Source of the DNA: an uncultured Porphyromonadaceae bacterium
GTDB taxonomy: Bacteria; Bacteroidota; Bacteroidia; Bacteroidales; Muribaculaceae
Length of the DNA stretch: 14,441 nt
Assembly: GCA_900555165.1 (NCBI GenBank)
Contig: USKE01000018.1
Coordinates: 1-14,441, forward strand
Reading direction: 5' to 3'
A program made the translations under genes and the position numbers. How positions within the stretch are numbered: the stretch's first letter is position 1; each line of letters begins with the position of its first letter. Below the pieces are notes generated by a model, which did not search any database, was not told the origin of the DNA, and worked only from the letters and a program-made list of their open reading frames with translations. Positions 1-7,009 of this stretch are shown here, piece after piece.

Positions 1-656
1 TGCAGCTTTACCTGCTCGATGTGGTCGTTGTAGATGTGCGCGTCGCCCAGGGTATGGATGAACTCGCCCGGCCGGAGGCCGCAGGCCTGCGCGGTCATCA
101 TCAGCAATAGCGCGTATGAGGCGATGTTGAACGGAACCCCCAGGAAACAGTCGGCGCTGCGCTGATAGAGCTGCAGCGACAGCCGTCCACCGGCCACATA
201 GAACTGGAACAGCGCGTGACACGGCGGCAGGTTCATGTTGCCGAGGTCGGCCACGTTCCAGGCGCTCACGATGATGCGGCGCGAGTCGGGGTTATGCTTT
301 ATGGTCTCCACGGCCTCGCTGATCTGGTCGATGAACTTGCCGTCGTAGCCGGGCCACGAACGCCACTGGTAGCCGTAGATGTGCCCCAGGTTGCCGTCGG
401 GGTCGGCCCATTCGTTCCAGATGCGCACGCCGTTCTCCTGCAGGTAGCGGGCGTTGGTGTCACCTTTCAGGAACCAGAGCAGTTCGTATATTATCGACTT
501 CAAGTGCAGTTTCTTGGTGGTGAGCAGGGGGAACCCGTCGGCCAGGTCGAACCGCATCTGGTAGCCGAATACCGAGCGTGTGCCCGTGCCGGTGCGGTCG
601 GCCTTGTCGGTGCCGTTTTCGAGGATATGCCTCAGCAGGTCGAGATATTGTTTCAT
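1..656 (-). CDS. thyA: Thymidylate synthase, 3' end beyond the window edge
   Basis: Methylates dUMP to dTMP with 5,10-methylenetetrahydrofolate as carbon donor and reductant, the cytosolic de novo source of thymidylate. The reading frame starts at the ATG complementary to 654-656 ([20 protein letters not shown]) and stays open to the left edge, giving 218 residues; the family is about 264 long, so roughly 46 are missing. From memory it aligns with E. coli ThyA without gaps through the active site. Seen are the phosphate-binding Arg21 (DRTGTGT), the WNEWAD segment, the [11 protein letters not shown] motif with the two phosphate-binding arginines, the catalytic Cys146 in [12 protein letters not shown] (codon at 219-221), the QLYQRSAD motif and FNIASYALL. 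It lies 34 nt downstream of the polyferredoxin gene on the same strand with no promoter or terminator visible between, so co-transcription is likely. A folA gene often follows thyA but would lie outside the window. Confidence 0.97.
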   Translation of the reverse strand, partial: MKQYLDLLRHILENGTDKADRTGTGTRSVFGYQMRFDLADGFPLLTTKKLHLKSIIYELLWFLKGDTNARYLQENGVRIWNEWADPDGNLGHIYGYQWRSWPGYDGKFIDQISEAVETIKHNPDSRRIIVSAWNVADLGNMNLPPCHALFQFYVAGGRLSLQLYQRSADCFLGVPFNIASYALLLMMTAQACGLRPGEFIHTLGDAHIYNDHIEQVKL

Positions 657-690
657 TTCGTGTGATGTTTCAGTGTCAGGGGGAGGGGAG

Positions 691-2214
691 TCAGATGATG
701 CCGTTTACCATTATGGCTTTCTGCGGTGTGACGGGGCAGACGCTCTGGCACACGCCACAGCCGATGCACAGCGTGGTGTCGACGTGCGCGGCATACCTCC
801 CCGTGCCGTCTATGTCCATTACCTTCACGGCCTTGCGCGGACAGCTCCACTGGCACCTGCCGCAGGCCACGCAGGCGGCGGTGTCGACTTCGGCGTGGCC
901 GATGATGAAGATATGCTTTTCATCGACGGTGAGCGGAATCAGAGCGCCGGTGGGGCAGAGGTCTGAGCATAGCGTGCAGTCATAGTCACAGAACGCCTCG
1001 CCGTAACGCATCACCGGCTGCATGGCATGCCCCAGGCCGTAGTCGCGTACCGAGGGGCGTAGCACCCCGGTGGGGCAGTGCGATACGCATAGCCCGCAGG
1101 CGGTGCAGCTCTCCAGGAAATCACGCATCGATTTGCGCCCCGGCGGTGCCACCGGACGCAGATGGCGCCCGTCGCGAACGGGAGTGCCTGTGGCGCGTCC
1201 CACACGGCGCAGGCTTTCCCCGCCCAGGGCCACCGCAGGAATCGCTGCCGCAGCCACAATCAGCCCGGGGGCCATGAACCGGCGGCGGCTGATTTTCACG
1301 CGACCGTCGGCCGATGCGGCGTCTACGGCGGTCTCAGGCGTGCGCCCGATACGCTGCATGAGCGGTGTCGACAGACGTTTGCGCCGCGTGGTGTAGCGCA
1401 TGGCACCCTCGGGGCATACGTCGGCGCAGTCAAAGCAGGTCACGCAACGTGAGCCGTCGACAAGATGGTCGTCAAGGTTGATGCACCGGCTCTTGCACAC
1501 GCGCTCGCACGAGCGGCAGTTGGTGCAGAGGTCGGTGTCGATGTCGAAATGCAGCAGCGAGTTGCGCGAGAGTATGCCCAGCACCGACCCCACGGGGCAC
1601 ACGGTGTTGCAGACGGTGCGTCCGCTTATGGCGGCGTTTATCCATACGCCGGCGAGGGTCACTGCGGCTACGGCGAATGCCAGCCACGAACTTACGATGA
1701 CCGGATCGCCCGAAAACGCCTCGACCACCGGCCTCAGCAGTTCAGAGCCGATGCGGCCGTAAGTGCTGTACGGGTCAAGAAGACTGACTGTCAGCGGAAA
1801 CCCGATCACGATACACACTATGAACAGGGCAACTACCGATAGCCGCACGATGTTTTTAGGCGGGGTGTAATGGTAGGGACGGCGTGCTTTCCACCCGCGG
1901 CGTATGCGCCGCGACCGCGCGGCTACATCCTGCAGCGCACCTAACGGGCACACGGTCGAGCAGTATATGCGTCCGAAAATCATCGTTGCCACAAGCCACG
2001 CCACCAGTCCTGTCGTGGCGCCGGCAAGTGTGAGCGGCACAATCTGTATGGCCGCCGTCCAGCCCAGACTCCGCGCTATGGCAGCCTCGCCTGTGGTGAG
2101 GGCTATTGTCATGAGTGCCAGCATCGTCAGCGACACGATGACGCGCACCACCCTGAGCGCCCCCGCGGGACGTCCGAGGCGCTTGATTTGCCGTTTTATC
2201 AGATTCCCAGACAT
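691..2214 (-). CDS. Membrane polyferredoxin, NapH-like with a fused NapG-like 4Fe-4S domain
   Basis: A 507-residue predicted inner-membrane electron-transfer protein; donor and acceptor are unknown. Residues 1-200 resemble the NapH/CcoG type: hydrophobic segments near 23-43, 56-80, 122-145 and 172-197, with CxxxCP motifs at 85-90 ([10 protein letters not shown]) and 202-206 ([10 protein letters not shown]). Two ferredoxin-type clusters follow (Cys230/233/236/240 and 257/260/263/267). At 308-314 is ISRRRFM, a twin-arginine-like motif, then a hydrophobic stretch at 315-332. The C-terminal part carries four more cluster motifs: Cys370/373/376/380, 409/413/416/420, 448/451/454/458 and 483/486/489/493. 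The layout is that of a NapH-like quinol-side protein joined to a NapG-like four-cluster protein. No nap, nrf or other reductase genes are adjacent; the only close neighbour is thyA downstream. A Bacteroidota promoter lies directly upstream. Annotation pipelines would probably call it a 4Fe-4S binding protein. Confidence 0.9.
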   Translation of the reverse strand: MSGNLIKRQIKRLGRPAGALRVVRVIVSLTMLALMTIALTTGEAAIARSLGWTAAIQIVPLTLAGATTGLVAWLVATMIFGRIYCSTVCPLGALQDVAARSRRIRRGWKARRPYHYTPPKNIVRLSVVALFIVCIVIGFPLTVSLLDPYSTYGRIGSELLRPVVEAFSGDPVIVSSWLAFAVAAVTLAGVWINAAISGRTVCNTVCPVGSVLGILSRNSLLHFDIDTDLCTNCRSCERVCKSRCINLDDHLVDGSRCVTCFDCADVCPEGAMRYTTRRKRLSTPLMQRIGRTPETAVDAASADGRVKISRRRFMAPGLIVAAAAIPAVALGGESLRRVGRATGTPVRDGRHLRPVAPPGRKSMRDFLESCTACGLCVSHCPTGVLRPSVRDYGLGHAMQPVMRYGEAFCDYDCTLCSDLCPTGALIPLTVDEKHIFIIGHAEVDTAACVACGRCQWSCPRKAVKVMDIDGTGRYAAHVDTTLCIGCGVCQSVCPVTPQKAIMVNGII

Positions 2215-2224
2215 GTTAATGTGA

Positions 2225-2254
2225 CAAAATTACGAAAAAAAACGCTAAAACAAA
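2225..2254 (-). promoter_or_regulatory. Bacteroidota-type promoter of the polyferredoxin-thyA unit
   Basis: On the minus strand TTTG (complement of 2251-2254) is followed after 18 nt by TAATTTTG (complement of 2225-2232), a full match to the Bacteroidota -7 consensus TAnnTTTG. The spacer is one or two bases shorter than the usual 19-21. The expected transcription start is near 2218-2220, only about 5 nt before the annotated ATG, so the mRNA would have almost no leader. No other promoter match is evident between this site and the terminator at 2311-2343. Confidence 0.65.
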
Positions 2255-2310
2255 ATAAGAAGATTGCCGTGTGAACCATTTTGACCGCACATCACGCCTC
2301 GGGGTACAGA

Positions 2311-2343
2311 AAAGGCAGTGTGTCAATTTTGACGCACTGCCTT
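2311..2343 (-). terminator. Stem-loop terminator after the secreted protein gene
   Basis: An inverted repeat pairs 2312-2325 with 2330-2343: 9 bp (AAGGCAGTG with CACTGCCTT), one G-T wobble, then 4 more bp around a 4-nt loop. Read on the minus strand the stem ends in CTTTTCTG, giving a short T-run of four that partly lies in the stem. It sits 117 nt downstream of the 2461-5901 stop codon and before the polyferredoxin promoter, which fits an intrinsic terminator. The weak U-tract keeps confidence moderate. A 7-bp outer inverted repeat (2289-2295 with 2354-2360) could extend the structure. Confidence 0.6.
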
Positions 2344-2392
2344 GCTGTATCGTGTGATGTCCTAAGTTCTTTTACATCTTTTACATTGATGT

Positions 2393-2450
2393 CCGGCAGG
2401 AAGGCCCGTGTTATTGGTTGATTCGCGTTCGTGCACCAGATTCCTGACGG
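2393..2450 (-). repeat. Imperfect inverted repeat in the 3' untranslated region of the secreted protein gene
   Basis: CCGGCAGGAA (2393-2402) and TTCCTGACGG (2441-2450) are complementary at 9 of 10 positions and flank 38 nt. The repeat lies between the stop codon at 2461 and the terminator stem. It could form a 3' UTR stem in the mRNA, but the loop is long and no function can be assigned. Confidence 0.3.
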
Positions 2451-2460
2451 TCACCGATGG

Positions 2461-5400
2461 TTATTTTACACGGATTTTGATGACTGAGCCGTTGATGGCG
2501 GCGAGGTATATTCCTGGCTGGAGGTAGCCCAGGTCATAGGTCTCGTTGGCGCCGGGTATGATTGATGCTACATGCTGGCCGGAGACGGTGTAGATGTAGA
2601 GCTGACCGCGGGCGCCGTTGATGCTGAGAATGTTGCCGTTGACCGAGATGGTGCCGTCGCTTATCTCGTCAATTGAGGTCTGGATGGCCGGGTCTTTCAG
2701 TCTCCAGAGCTGTGTACTGTCGGCATTGGGCTCGTGAGTCTTGATCCAGGCGCCATTGTCTGTTGACGAGTCGGGAATCTCGATTACCATCGAGCTGTTG
2801 CGGGCTGTCAGGTGATAGTATCCGTCACCTTTGTCGACTGCGATAAACTGCTGGTGCGTGCCGCCATTTGCGGTGTAGAGCTGTACTGTAGCCCCGCTGT
2901 GTACTGAGGCGTCCTGTACGTCGAGCACTTTTGACGTGTCGTTCTTGGGCGAAATGGTGTAGACACCTGTCTCGACCTCATTGAGTACCCATATCTGCGA
3001 GTCGTCGTTCTCGTCATCATACTGGATGACGTTGGTGGCGTCGTTGGTGGCATTGTTGTCGGTGTCAAGAAATTTGCCCGAGTTTCGGTTCTGTACGCGA
3101 TAGTTGCCCGAGAGACCTGTCACGCCATTGGGCTCGATCTTCAGCGATATTGTCTGGTCGTTCCACGAATCGCCGACCCAGCCGGTGCTTGAGTCGTATG
3201 TGGTCGCTTCGCCGGTGAAGTTGTCGCCCTTGTAGAGGGTCATTTTGAAACCGTAGGCGACCTTGAGGCCGGTCAGGATCTTCTCGTCGAAATTGTAGAG
3301 AGCGAGATCACGGGCGGTGTACGAGCCTTCGGGGAGAGCCAGAGACTGCCCGGCATAGTTCACATCCTTGTAAAGTGTACCGGCGGCGTGCCCCGACGGC
3401 ACATTGGCGCGCAGCCCCCACTGCTGGGTGGCGGTTCCGTTGTTGTCCCAGAGCTTGATCCATTCGCCGTTGCCGGTTTTAGATTCCGGGATTTCGACCA
3501 CGCGGCCGCAGTTGCGGGCCACGATCTGGTAGTAGCCGTCGCCCTTGTCGACGAGTATGAACTGTTGATGCGTGCCCCCGGTGTTGGTGAAGAGCAGTAC
3601 CTGTGTCCTGTTGGCTGTGCCGCCGTAATATATGTCGAACCCGTTGGCGGAGTTCACAAACGAGCGGATATAGTATACGCCGTTGCCGATTTCATCGAAA
3701 GTCCAGGTCTGTGTGGGGCTTGCGCCTTCGTCGTCGTTCTGAAATATGTCTGAGTTTTTGGCGGCATCGTCGGTAGATATGTCAAGATATTTGCCCGAAT
3801 TACGGTTTAAAATCTTGAAGTTGCCTTTGATGCCGCTGACACCGTTGGGCTGGATTTTCAGCGATGAAATCTTGTTGGCCCAGTCGCCGAGCGTGCCGGC
3901 ATCGGCGCGGTAGGTGACGGACCCTCCGGCGTAGTTGTCGTCACGGAAGGCTTCGACCTTGAAACCCGGCAGCACCTTGATTGATTCGATGTCATCGTTG
4001 TTGATGCCATATTCTTTGAGTTCCGAGAGGGGATAGTTCCCCTCCTGCAGTCCGATGCCGGTGCCGCCATGGCTGGCCGACGGATAGAACCATGCCACGG
4101 GGTTGGCGGCCTCTTTGTTTGGTCTGTCTTTCCAGAAATAGAGGTTGTCGAGATAGAATGTCTGGCCCGTGCCGTTGTCAAATTTAAACTGGCCGAGCCT
4201 GGCGAAGTCCACGCCGCTGAAGTCAGAAAGGGGAATGTCGAACTGATTCCATTGCCCGGCTGTGAGGTGCCTGGTAGATTTTGCGGTGTCGACGGTGGGA
4301 TTGAGCGAAATCGGATAGATGTTGATGTCCATGTCGGTGATGGCATAGAGGTCAAGATGCAGATATTGCATGTCTGTCACATCAAGCACGTTGTCGCCGT
4401 TGCACAGTTGCAGTCCCACATAGTTGAAATTGGTGAAACGGTAGGCGTCATTGCCGTCGCAGCTCTGTACCGACGCGCTGGTGGTCTGCTCCCAGTTGCC
4501 GACAAACATGTCTGGAGCAATCGAGCTGTATTTGCCGGAATAGATGCTCTTGACGTTGGCGGCGTCTTTGTCGGGTTCCGGTGCTCCGGGCACCGAGGGT
4601 GTGGTCGAGCCGCTGTCGCCGCTGCTGTCGCCGCGGAAACCGCCTATTGTCACTGTCGCGCTCGTCGGATTGGTCGAATAGCAAGTGGCGCTCTGGTCAA
4701 ACGTGTCATCGTAGGCGAAAGCGTATGTCTTTCCGTTTGAGACCGAGATGTCGGTGCGGTGGAAGAATTCGACATATTTGTTGTGGGGATATTGGTCGCC
4801 CCCCTGGAAAGCCTTGGTGTTTCCGTCGGGATTCCAGTCCTGCAGGTCTGTTGTGGCGCGGATCATGCCACGGTTGAACGCCGCGCAGAACATGGCCTGC
4901 ACCGTCTTGTCGATGGCGGCCTGGTCGCCGCCGGCTATGGCGTTGGCGAACTGCCCGGCACCCTCGATGGCGTCTTCGGTCGACGGCTTGTCGTAGATGT
5001 GTGCCTGGGAGCCGACGGGCCAGTAATGTCCCTCCTTGCAGGTCAGGGTAAATTGGTTGCCCGACACGCGTCCCTCCCAGCGGCCGAGCAGGCCCATGCT
5101 GATGTTTGCCGTATTGTTGCGGAAATAGTCCCAGATTTTGTCGATGTAGCCGCCGAATATGTTGGCGCTCTTGATTGACGAGACTTTCGAGGGCTGCTTG
5201 ATGATGCCACCCAGGTTGTCTTTGGTGATCAGGTTGTAAAGGCAATCTTTGTACACTGTGCCCCCCAGCGAGCTGTTCCATTTGCTGATGACTTCCTGAT
5301 ATGTGGTGAACTCGCCTCGTTTGATGTGGTCGGGACCGGCTATGTTGCCTGATGAATAGAGTTCCAGCCCCATCGGATACTGGAAGGCGTCGACGCGTGT

Positions 5401-5901
5401 GGTGTTGATCCAGATCTGAGAGCTTGAAGGCTCGTAGGTGAACTCGATAAGTTCCCAGCGCAGGTTGGCATTGGGGTCGGTGGGGTTGTTCATGTCGGCG
5501 CCTGCATAGCCGCCGGTCTCGTGCACATGCATGTACATGGGCGATTTGAACGAAACGAACATGCGGCAGGCATAGGTGTCGCCCAGATAGATGGTCTTGT
5601 CTTTGATATCTGATAGCCGGGTGAATATGTTGGCGTAGCCCCAGTCACCGCCGGTGAGATGGAGCGTGTTCAGTCCGGTAGTCAGATTGCCTGTCGTGCA
5701 GTAGCCGTTGTTGGCCGTGGCCGCGATGTCGTAGTAAATATCATGGGCAGCGGCATCCTTGCCCTGCTTGCCGATTATGGCGATGTAGATGTCGCTGTCG
5801 GCGAACTCGCCCCCTGAATTGTTGACGAGTTTGACCGGAAGGTCGGCCCAGGCGCACAATGCCGCCATTGCCGTTGCCAATAAGGTAAGTTTCCGTTTCA
5901 T
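2461..5901 (-). CDS. Secreted multi-module GH64-like beta-1,3-glucanase with crystallin-like and ricin-B-like repeats
   Basis: A 1146-residue exported protein, probably acting on beta-1,3-glucan or binding a glycan. Residues 1-19 are a Sec signal peptide (AWA|D cleavage; no lipobox). Residues 20-422 resemble GH64 glucanases of thaumatin-like fold: LPVKLVNNSG at 21-30, WELIEFTYE at 149-157, RVDAFQYPMGLEL at 169-181 and CAAFNRGM at 339-346. Glu153 and Asp171 are my candidates for the catalytic pair. A Ser/Gly/Pro linker (423-450) leads to a beta-sandwich, carbohydrate-binding-like domain (451-591, ending YLDNLYFWK). Then a two-part module occurs twice (600-831 and 838-1069), each part a beta/gamma-crystallin-like domain followed by a ricin-B-like lectin domain (GTHQQFI, VDKGDGYY). 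Residues 1073-1146 resemble a type IX secretion sorting domain (LYIYTVSGQHV, LQPGIYLAAI, IKIRVK). No SusC/SusD genes adjoin it. The export and module calls are firmer than the GH64 assignment. Confidence 0.8.
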   Translation of the reverse strand: MKRKLTLLATAMAALCAWADLPVKLVNNSGGEFADSDIYIAIIGKQGKDAAAHDIYYDIAATANNGYCTTGNLTTGLNTLHLTGGDWGYANIFTRLSDIKDKTIYLGDTYACRMFVSFKSPMYMHVHETGGYAGADMNNPTDPNANLRWELIEFTYEPSSSQIWINTTRVDAFQYPMGLELYSSGNIAGPDHIKRGEFTTYQEVISKWNSSLGGTVYKDCLYNLITKDNLGGIIKQPSKVSSIKSANIFGGYIDKIWDYFRNNTANISMGLLGRWEGRVSGNQFTLTCKEGHYWPVGSQAHIYDKPSTEDAIEGAGQFANAIAGGDQAAIDKTVQAMFCAAFNRGMIRATTDLQDWNPDGNTKAFQGGDQYPHNKYVEFFHRTDISVSNGKTYAFAYDDTFDQSATCYSTNPTSATVTIGGFRGDSSGDSGSTTPSVPGAPEPDKDAANVKSIYSGKYSSIAPDMFVGNWEQTTSASVQSCDGNDAYRFTNFNYVGLQLCNGDNVLDVTDMQYLHLDLYAITDMDINIYPISLNPTVDTAKSTRHLTAGQWNQFDIPLSDFSGVDFARLGQFKFDNGTGQTFYLDNLYFWKDRPNKEAANPVAWFYPSASHGGTGIGLQEGNYPLSELKEYGINNDDIESIKVLPGFKVEAFRDDNYAGGSVTYRADAGTLGDWANKISSLKIQPNGVSGIKGNFKILNRNSGKYLDISTDDAAKNSDIFQNDDEGASPTQTWTFDEIGNGVYYIRSFVNSANGFDIYYGGTANRTQVLLFTNTGGTHQQFILVDKGDGYYQIVARNCGRVVEIPESKTGNGEWIKLWDNNGTATQQWGLRANVPSGHAAGTLYKDVNYAGQSLALPEGSYTARDLALYNFDEKILTGLKVAYGFKMTLYKGDNFTGEATTYDSSTGWVGDSWNDQTISLKIEPNGVTGLSGNYRVQNRNSGKFLDTDNNATNDATNVIQYDDENDDSQIWVLNEVETGVYTISPKNDTSKVLDVQDASVHSGATVQLYTANGGTHQQFIAVDKGDGYYHLTARNSSMVIEIPDSSTDNGAWIKTHEPNADSTQLWRLKDPAIQTSIDEISDGTISVNGNILSINGARGQLYIYTVSGQHVASIIPGANETYDLGYLQPGIYLAAINGSVIKIRVK
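2695..4104 (-). repeat. Tandem duplication of a crystallin-like plus ricin-B-like coding module
   Basis: Two diverged copies of about 232 codons lie head to tail inside the secreted protein gene: 3409-4104 (residues 600-831) and 2695-3390 (residues 838-1069). Shared landmarks in order are NYAG, a G-F-K-V/M turn, a second D-N-Y/F-x-G, SLKI(Q/E)PNGV, (N)RNSGK(Y/F)LD, GTHQQFI, VDKGDGYY, ARN, EIP and a final QQW/QLW. Divergence is high at the DNA level, so the duplication is old. Confidence 0.8.
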
Positions 5902-5936
5902 GGAATTGTATGTAAGTATTGTTGTTTAGGGGTAAA

Positions 5937-5980
5937 TGCCAATAGCTTGTGGGCGGCATGACGCCGCCCGTTTGCCAATA
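5937..5980 (-). repeat. Hairpin flanked by 8-bp direct repeats in the leader of the secreted protein gene
   Basis: A perfect 7-bp GC stem (5951-5957 with 5963-5969, 5-nt loop) is bracketed by two direct copies of TGCCAATA (5937-5944 and 5973-5980; TATTGGCA on the coding strand) 36 bp apart. The outer copy falls at the predicted transcription start of the minus-strand gene. There is no T-run after the stem, so it is not a terminator. An mRNA-stabilising hairpin or a protein-binding site is possible. Confidence 0.5.
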
Positions 5981-5986
5981 ACGTCG

Positions 5987-6018
5987 CAAATTTAACAAAA
6001 TTAACTTCTGCATCCAAA
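5987..6018 (-). promoter_or_regulatory. Bacteroidota-type promoter of the secreted glucanase-like gene
   Basis: On the minus strand TTTG (complement of 6015-6018) is followed after exactly 20 nt by TAAATTTG (complement of 5987-5994), a full match to the TTTG-N19-21-TAnnTTTG consensus. Transcription would start near 5981, giving a leader of about 80 nt with a strong hairpin. A second match to the -7 element, TAATTTTG, lies within the spacer. Confidence 0.75.
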
Positions 6019-6036
6019 ATTATGCGCCATGTTTTT

Positions 6037-6066
6037 GCAATATGAGGCAATATGAGGCAATAAGAG
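6037..6066. repeat. 10-bp tandem repeat, three copies
   Basis: GCAATATGAG occurs at 6037-6046 and 6047-6056, and GCAATAAGAG at 6057-6066, directly adjacent. The array lies between the two divergent promoters, about 20 bp beyond the -33 element of the minus-strand one. No gene product or known binding site is recognised. Confidence 0.85.
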
Positions 6067-6072
6067 GTTTCG

Positions 6073-6096
6073 CAAGGCCGGGCACAAGGCCGGGCA
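6073..6096. repeat. 12-bp perfect tandem duplication
   Basis: CAAGGCCGGGCA is present twice in a row, without mismatch, 6 bp after the 10-bp array. A related CCGGGC follows at 6105-6110. Confidence 0.85.
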
Positions 6097-6124
6097 GTCA
6101 TGAACCGGGCGCATCCGCCACCTC

Positions 6125-6160
6125 TCCCATCACTCCCATAATTCCCACAATTCCCACCCA
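6125..6160. repeat. 9-bp degenerate tandem repeat, four copies
   Basis: TCCCATCAC, TCCCATAAT, TCCCACAAT and TCCCACCCA follow each other without gaps. The invariant core is TCCCA. It is the third tandem array in 130 bp, and each has a different unit length. Confidence 0.8.
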
Positions 6161-6203
6161 GCCCCAAGAGAATGCGATTTTTTGGAAAACAATTGCGGAA
6201 ATA

Positions 6204-6235
6204 TTTGTAAATCAGCCGAATTTGTTGTAATTTTG
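6204..6235 (+). promoter_or_regulatory. Promoter of the str-S10 ribosomal protein operon
   Basis: TTTG at 6204-6207 and TAATTTTG at 6228-6235 are separated by exactly 20 nt, matching the Bacteroidota sigma factor consensus. Transcription would start near 6241 and yield an rpsL leader of about 165 nt. It is the only clear promoter I find for the eleven plus-strand genes; none of the spacers within the operon holds a full TAnnTTTG match with a TTTG at proper distance. Confidence 0.8.
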
Positions 6236-6240
6236 CATCG

Positions 6241-6405
6241 CTTTTAGGGCAAACGAGCGCCGTGGCGCCGCCTAATCCGTTGGGATACAGGCGCGTAACG
6301 TGCGCGAGCGTGGTGTGCGAGCCTCCCGCTCAAAGCGCCGCCCGGGCAAATGAAACCGATTAAATATCACAGAGATTAAATACAGTAAAATTTTAAACAA
6401 CTAAG
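6241..6405 (+). promoter_or_regulatory. GC-rich structured 5' leader of the ribosomal operon
   Basis: The untranslated leader is GC-rich in 6250-6350 and then A/T-rich to the start codon. Possible stems are GCGCG with TGCGC (6291-6295 with 6301-6305, including one wobble) and GAGCG with CGCTC (6306-6310 with 6327-6331, with an inner GG-CC pair). GGGCAAA occurs twice (6247-6253 and 6344-6350). It contains no T-run terminator and no known riboswitch that I recognise. An autoregulatory ribosomal protein site is possible but unproven. Confidence 0.45.
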
Positions 6406-6795
6406 ATGCCTACTATTCAGCAATTAGTACGTAAGGGACGCGAGACTCTGGTGGACAAGAGCAAATCGCCCGCCCTCGACAGCTGCCCCCAGCGTCGTGG
6501 CGTTTGCGTGCGCGTCTACACTACCACCCCCAAGAAACCTAACTCGGCTATGCGTAAGGTAGCCCGTGTGCGCCTCACCAACGGTAAAGAGGTCAACTCT
6601 TACATCCCCGGCGAGGGTCACAACCTCCAGGAGCACTCGATCGTGCTCGTGCGCGGCGGTCGTGTGAAGGATCTTCCCGGTGTGCGCTACCACATCGTAC
6701 GCGGCACCCTGGATACCGGCGGCGTAAAAGACCGCACCCAGCGTCGCTCGAAGTACGGAGCCAAGCGTCCCAAGGCCGGAGCAGCCAAGAAGTAA
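6406..6795 (+). CDS. rpsL: 30S ribosomal protein S12
   Basis: Decoding-centre protein of the small subunit, 129 residues, normal length. The TTTPKKPNS loop and [10 protein letters not shown] loop are intact. Lys43 and Lys88, the usual streptomycin-resistance sites, are wild type, and Asp89, the methylthiolation site of RimO in E. coli, is present. The tail [12 protein letters not shown] is the usual basic end. The ATG follows an A-rich, SD-less stretch (TTTTAAACAACTAAG). It is the first gene of the operon and lies about 165 nt behind its predicted start site. A 214-nt spacer with three stem-loops separates it from rpsG. Confidence 0.98.
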   Translation: MPTIQQLVRKGRETLVDKSKSPALDSCPQRRGVCVRVYTTTPKKPNSAMRKVARVRLTNGKEVNSYIPGEGHNLQEHSIVLVRGGRVKDLPGVRYHIVRGTLDTGGVKDRTQRRSKYGAKRPKAGAAKK

Positions 6796-6798
6796 TCC

Positions 6799-6905
6799 GC
6801 CGCGCGGCATAGACCGCGCCGGGTGAAGTAACTGAACGCTCCAACGAGAAATCAACGCCCCGCACTCATAAAGGGGCAAAATCAAAAGAAACTCGTTTTT
6901 GATTT
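6799..6905 (+). other. Three consecutive stem-loops in the rpsL-rpsG spacer
   Basis: In the 214-nt spacer I see GCGCGG-CATAGA-CCGCGC (6802-6819, extendable by two bp across a bulge), GCCCC with GGGGC (6857-6861 with 6873-6877), and AAATCAAAA with TTTTGATTT (6879-6887 with 6897-6905). None ends in a clear U-tract on the plus strand. Positions 6906-7009 hold nothing I can name beyond the A-rich rpsG leader. They could mark mRNA processing or transcript-level tuning. Confidence 0.5.
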
Positions 6906-7009
6906 CCCGTGCTGACAACGGTTGAGTAAGCCGCAGGTGCCCGGCAGGGTCCCGAAGCTGAAGAAGACACCAGCCACGAAAAGCAAAAACAAAACTGCTT
7001 AGACTTAAA

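Noticed and set aside
216..985. Several plus-strand frames of 128-149 codons
   Set aside because: They run antisense to thyA and the end of the polyferredoxin gene, both supported by clear family motifs. Their translations look like reversed coding sequence.
2368..2385. TCTTTTACA repeated twice in tandem
   Set aside because: Two copies of a simple AT-rich 9-mer are likely chance, with no nearby site to give it meaning.
6042..6230. 62-codon plus-strand frame in the divergent intergenic region
   Set aside because: Its translation mainly reads through the tandem arrays (for example SPITPIIPTIPTQP), and it overlaps the rpsL promoter. There is no promoter or conserved motif for it.
5902..6405. 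Search for tRNA, small RNA gene, CRISPR, insertion sequence or attachment site
   Set aside because: No cloverleaf, spaced repeats, transposase fragment or terminal inverted repeats were seen in the largest gene-free stretch.
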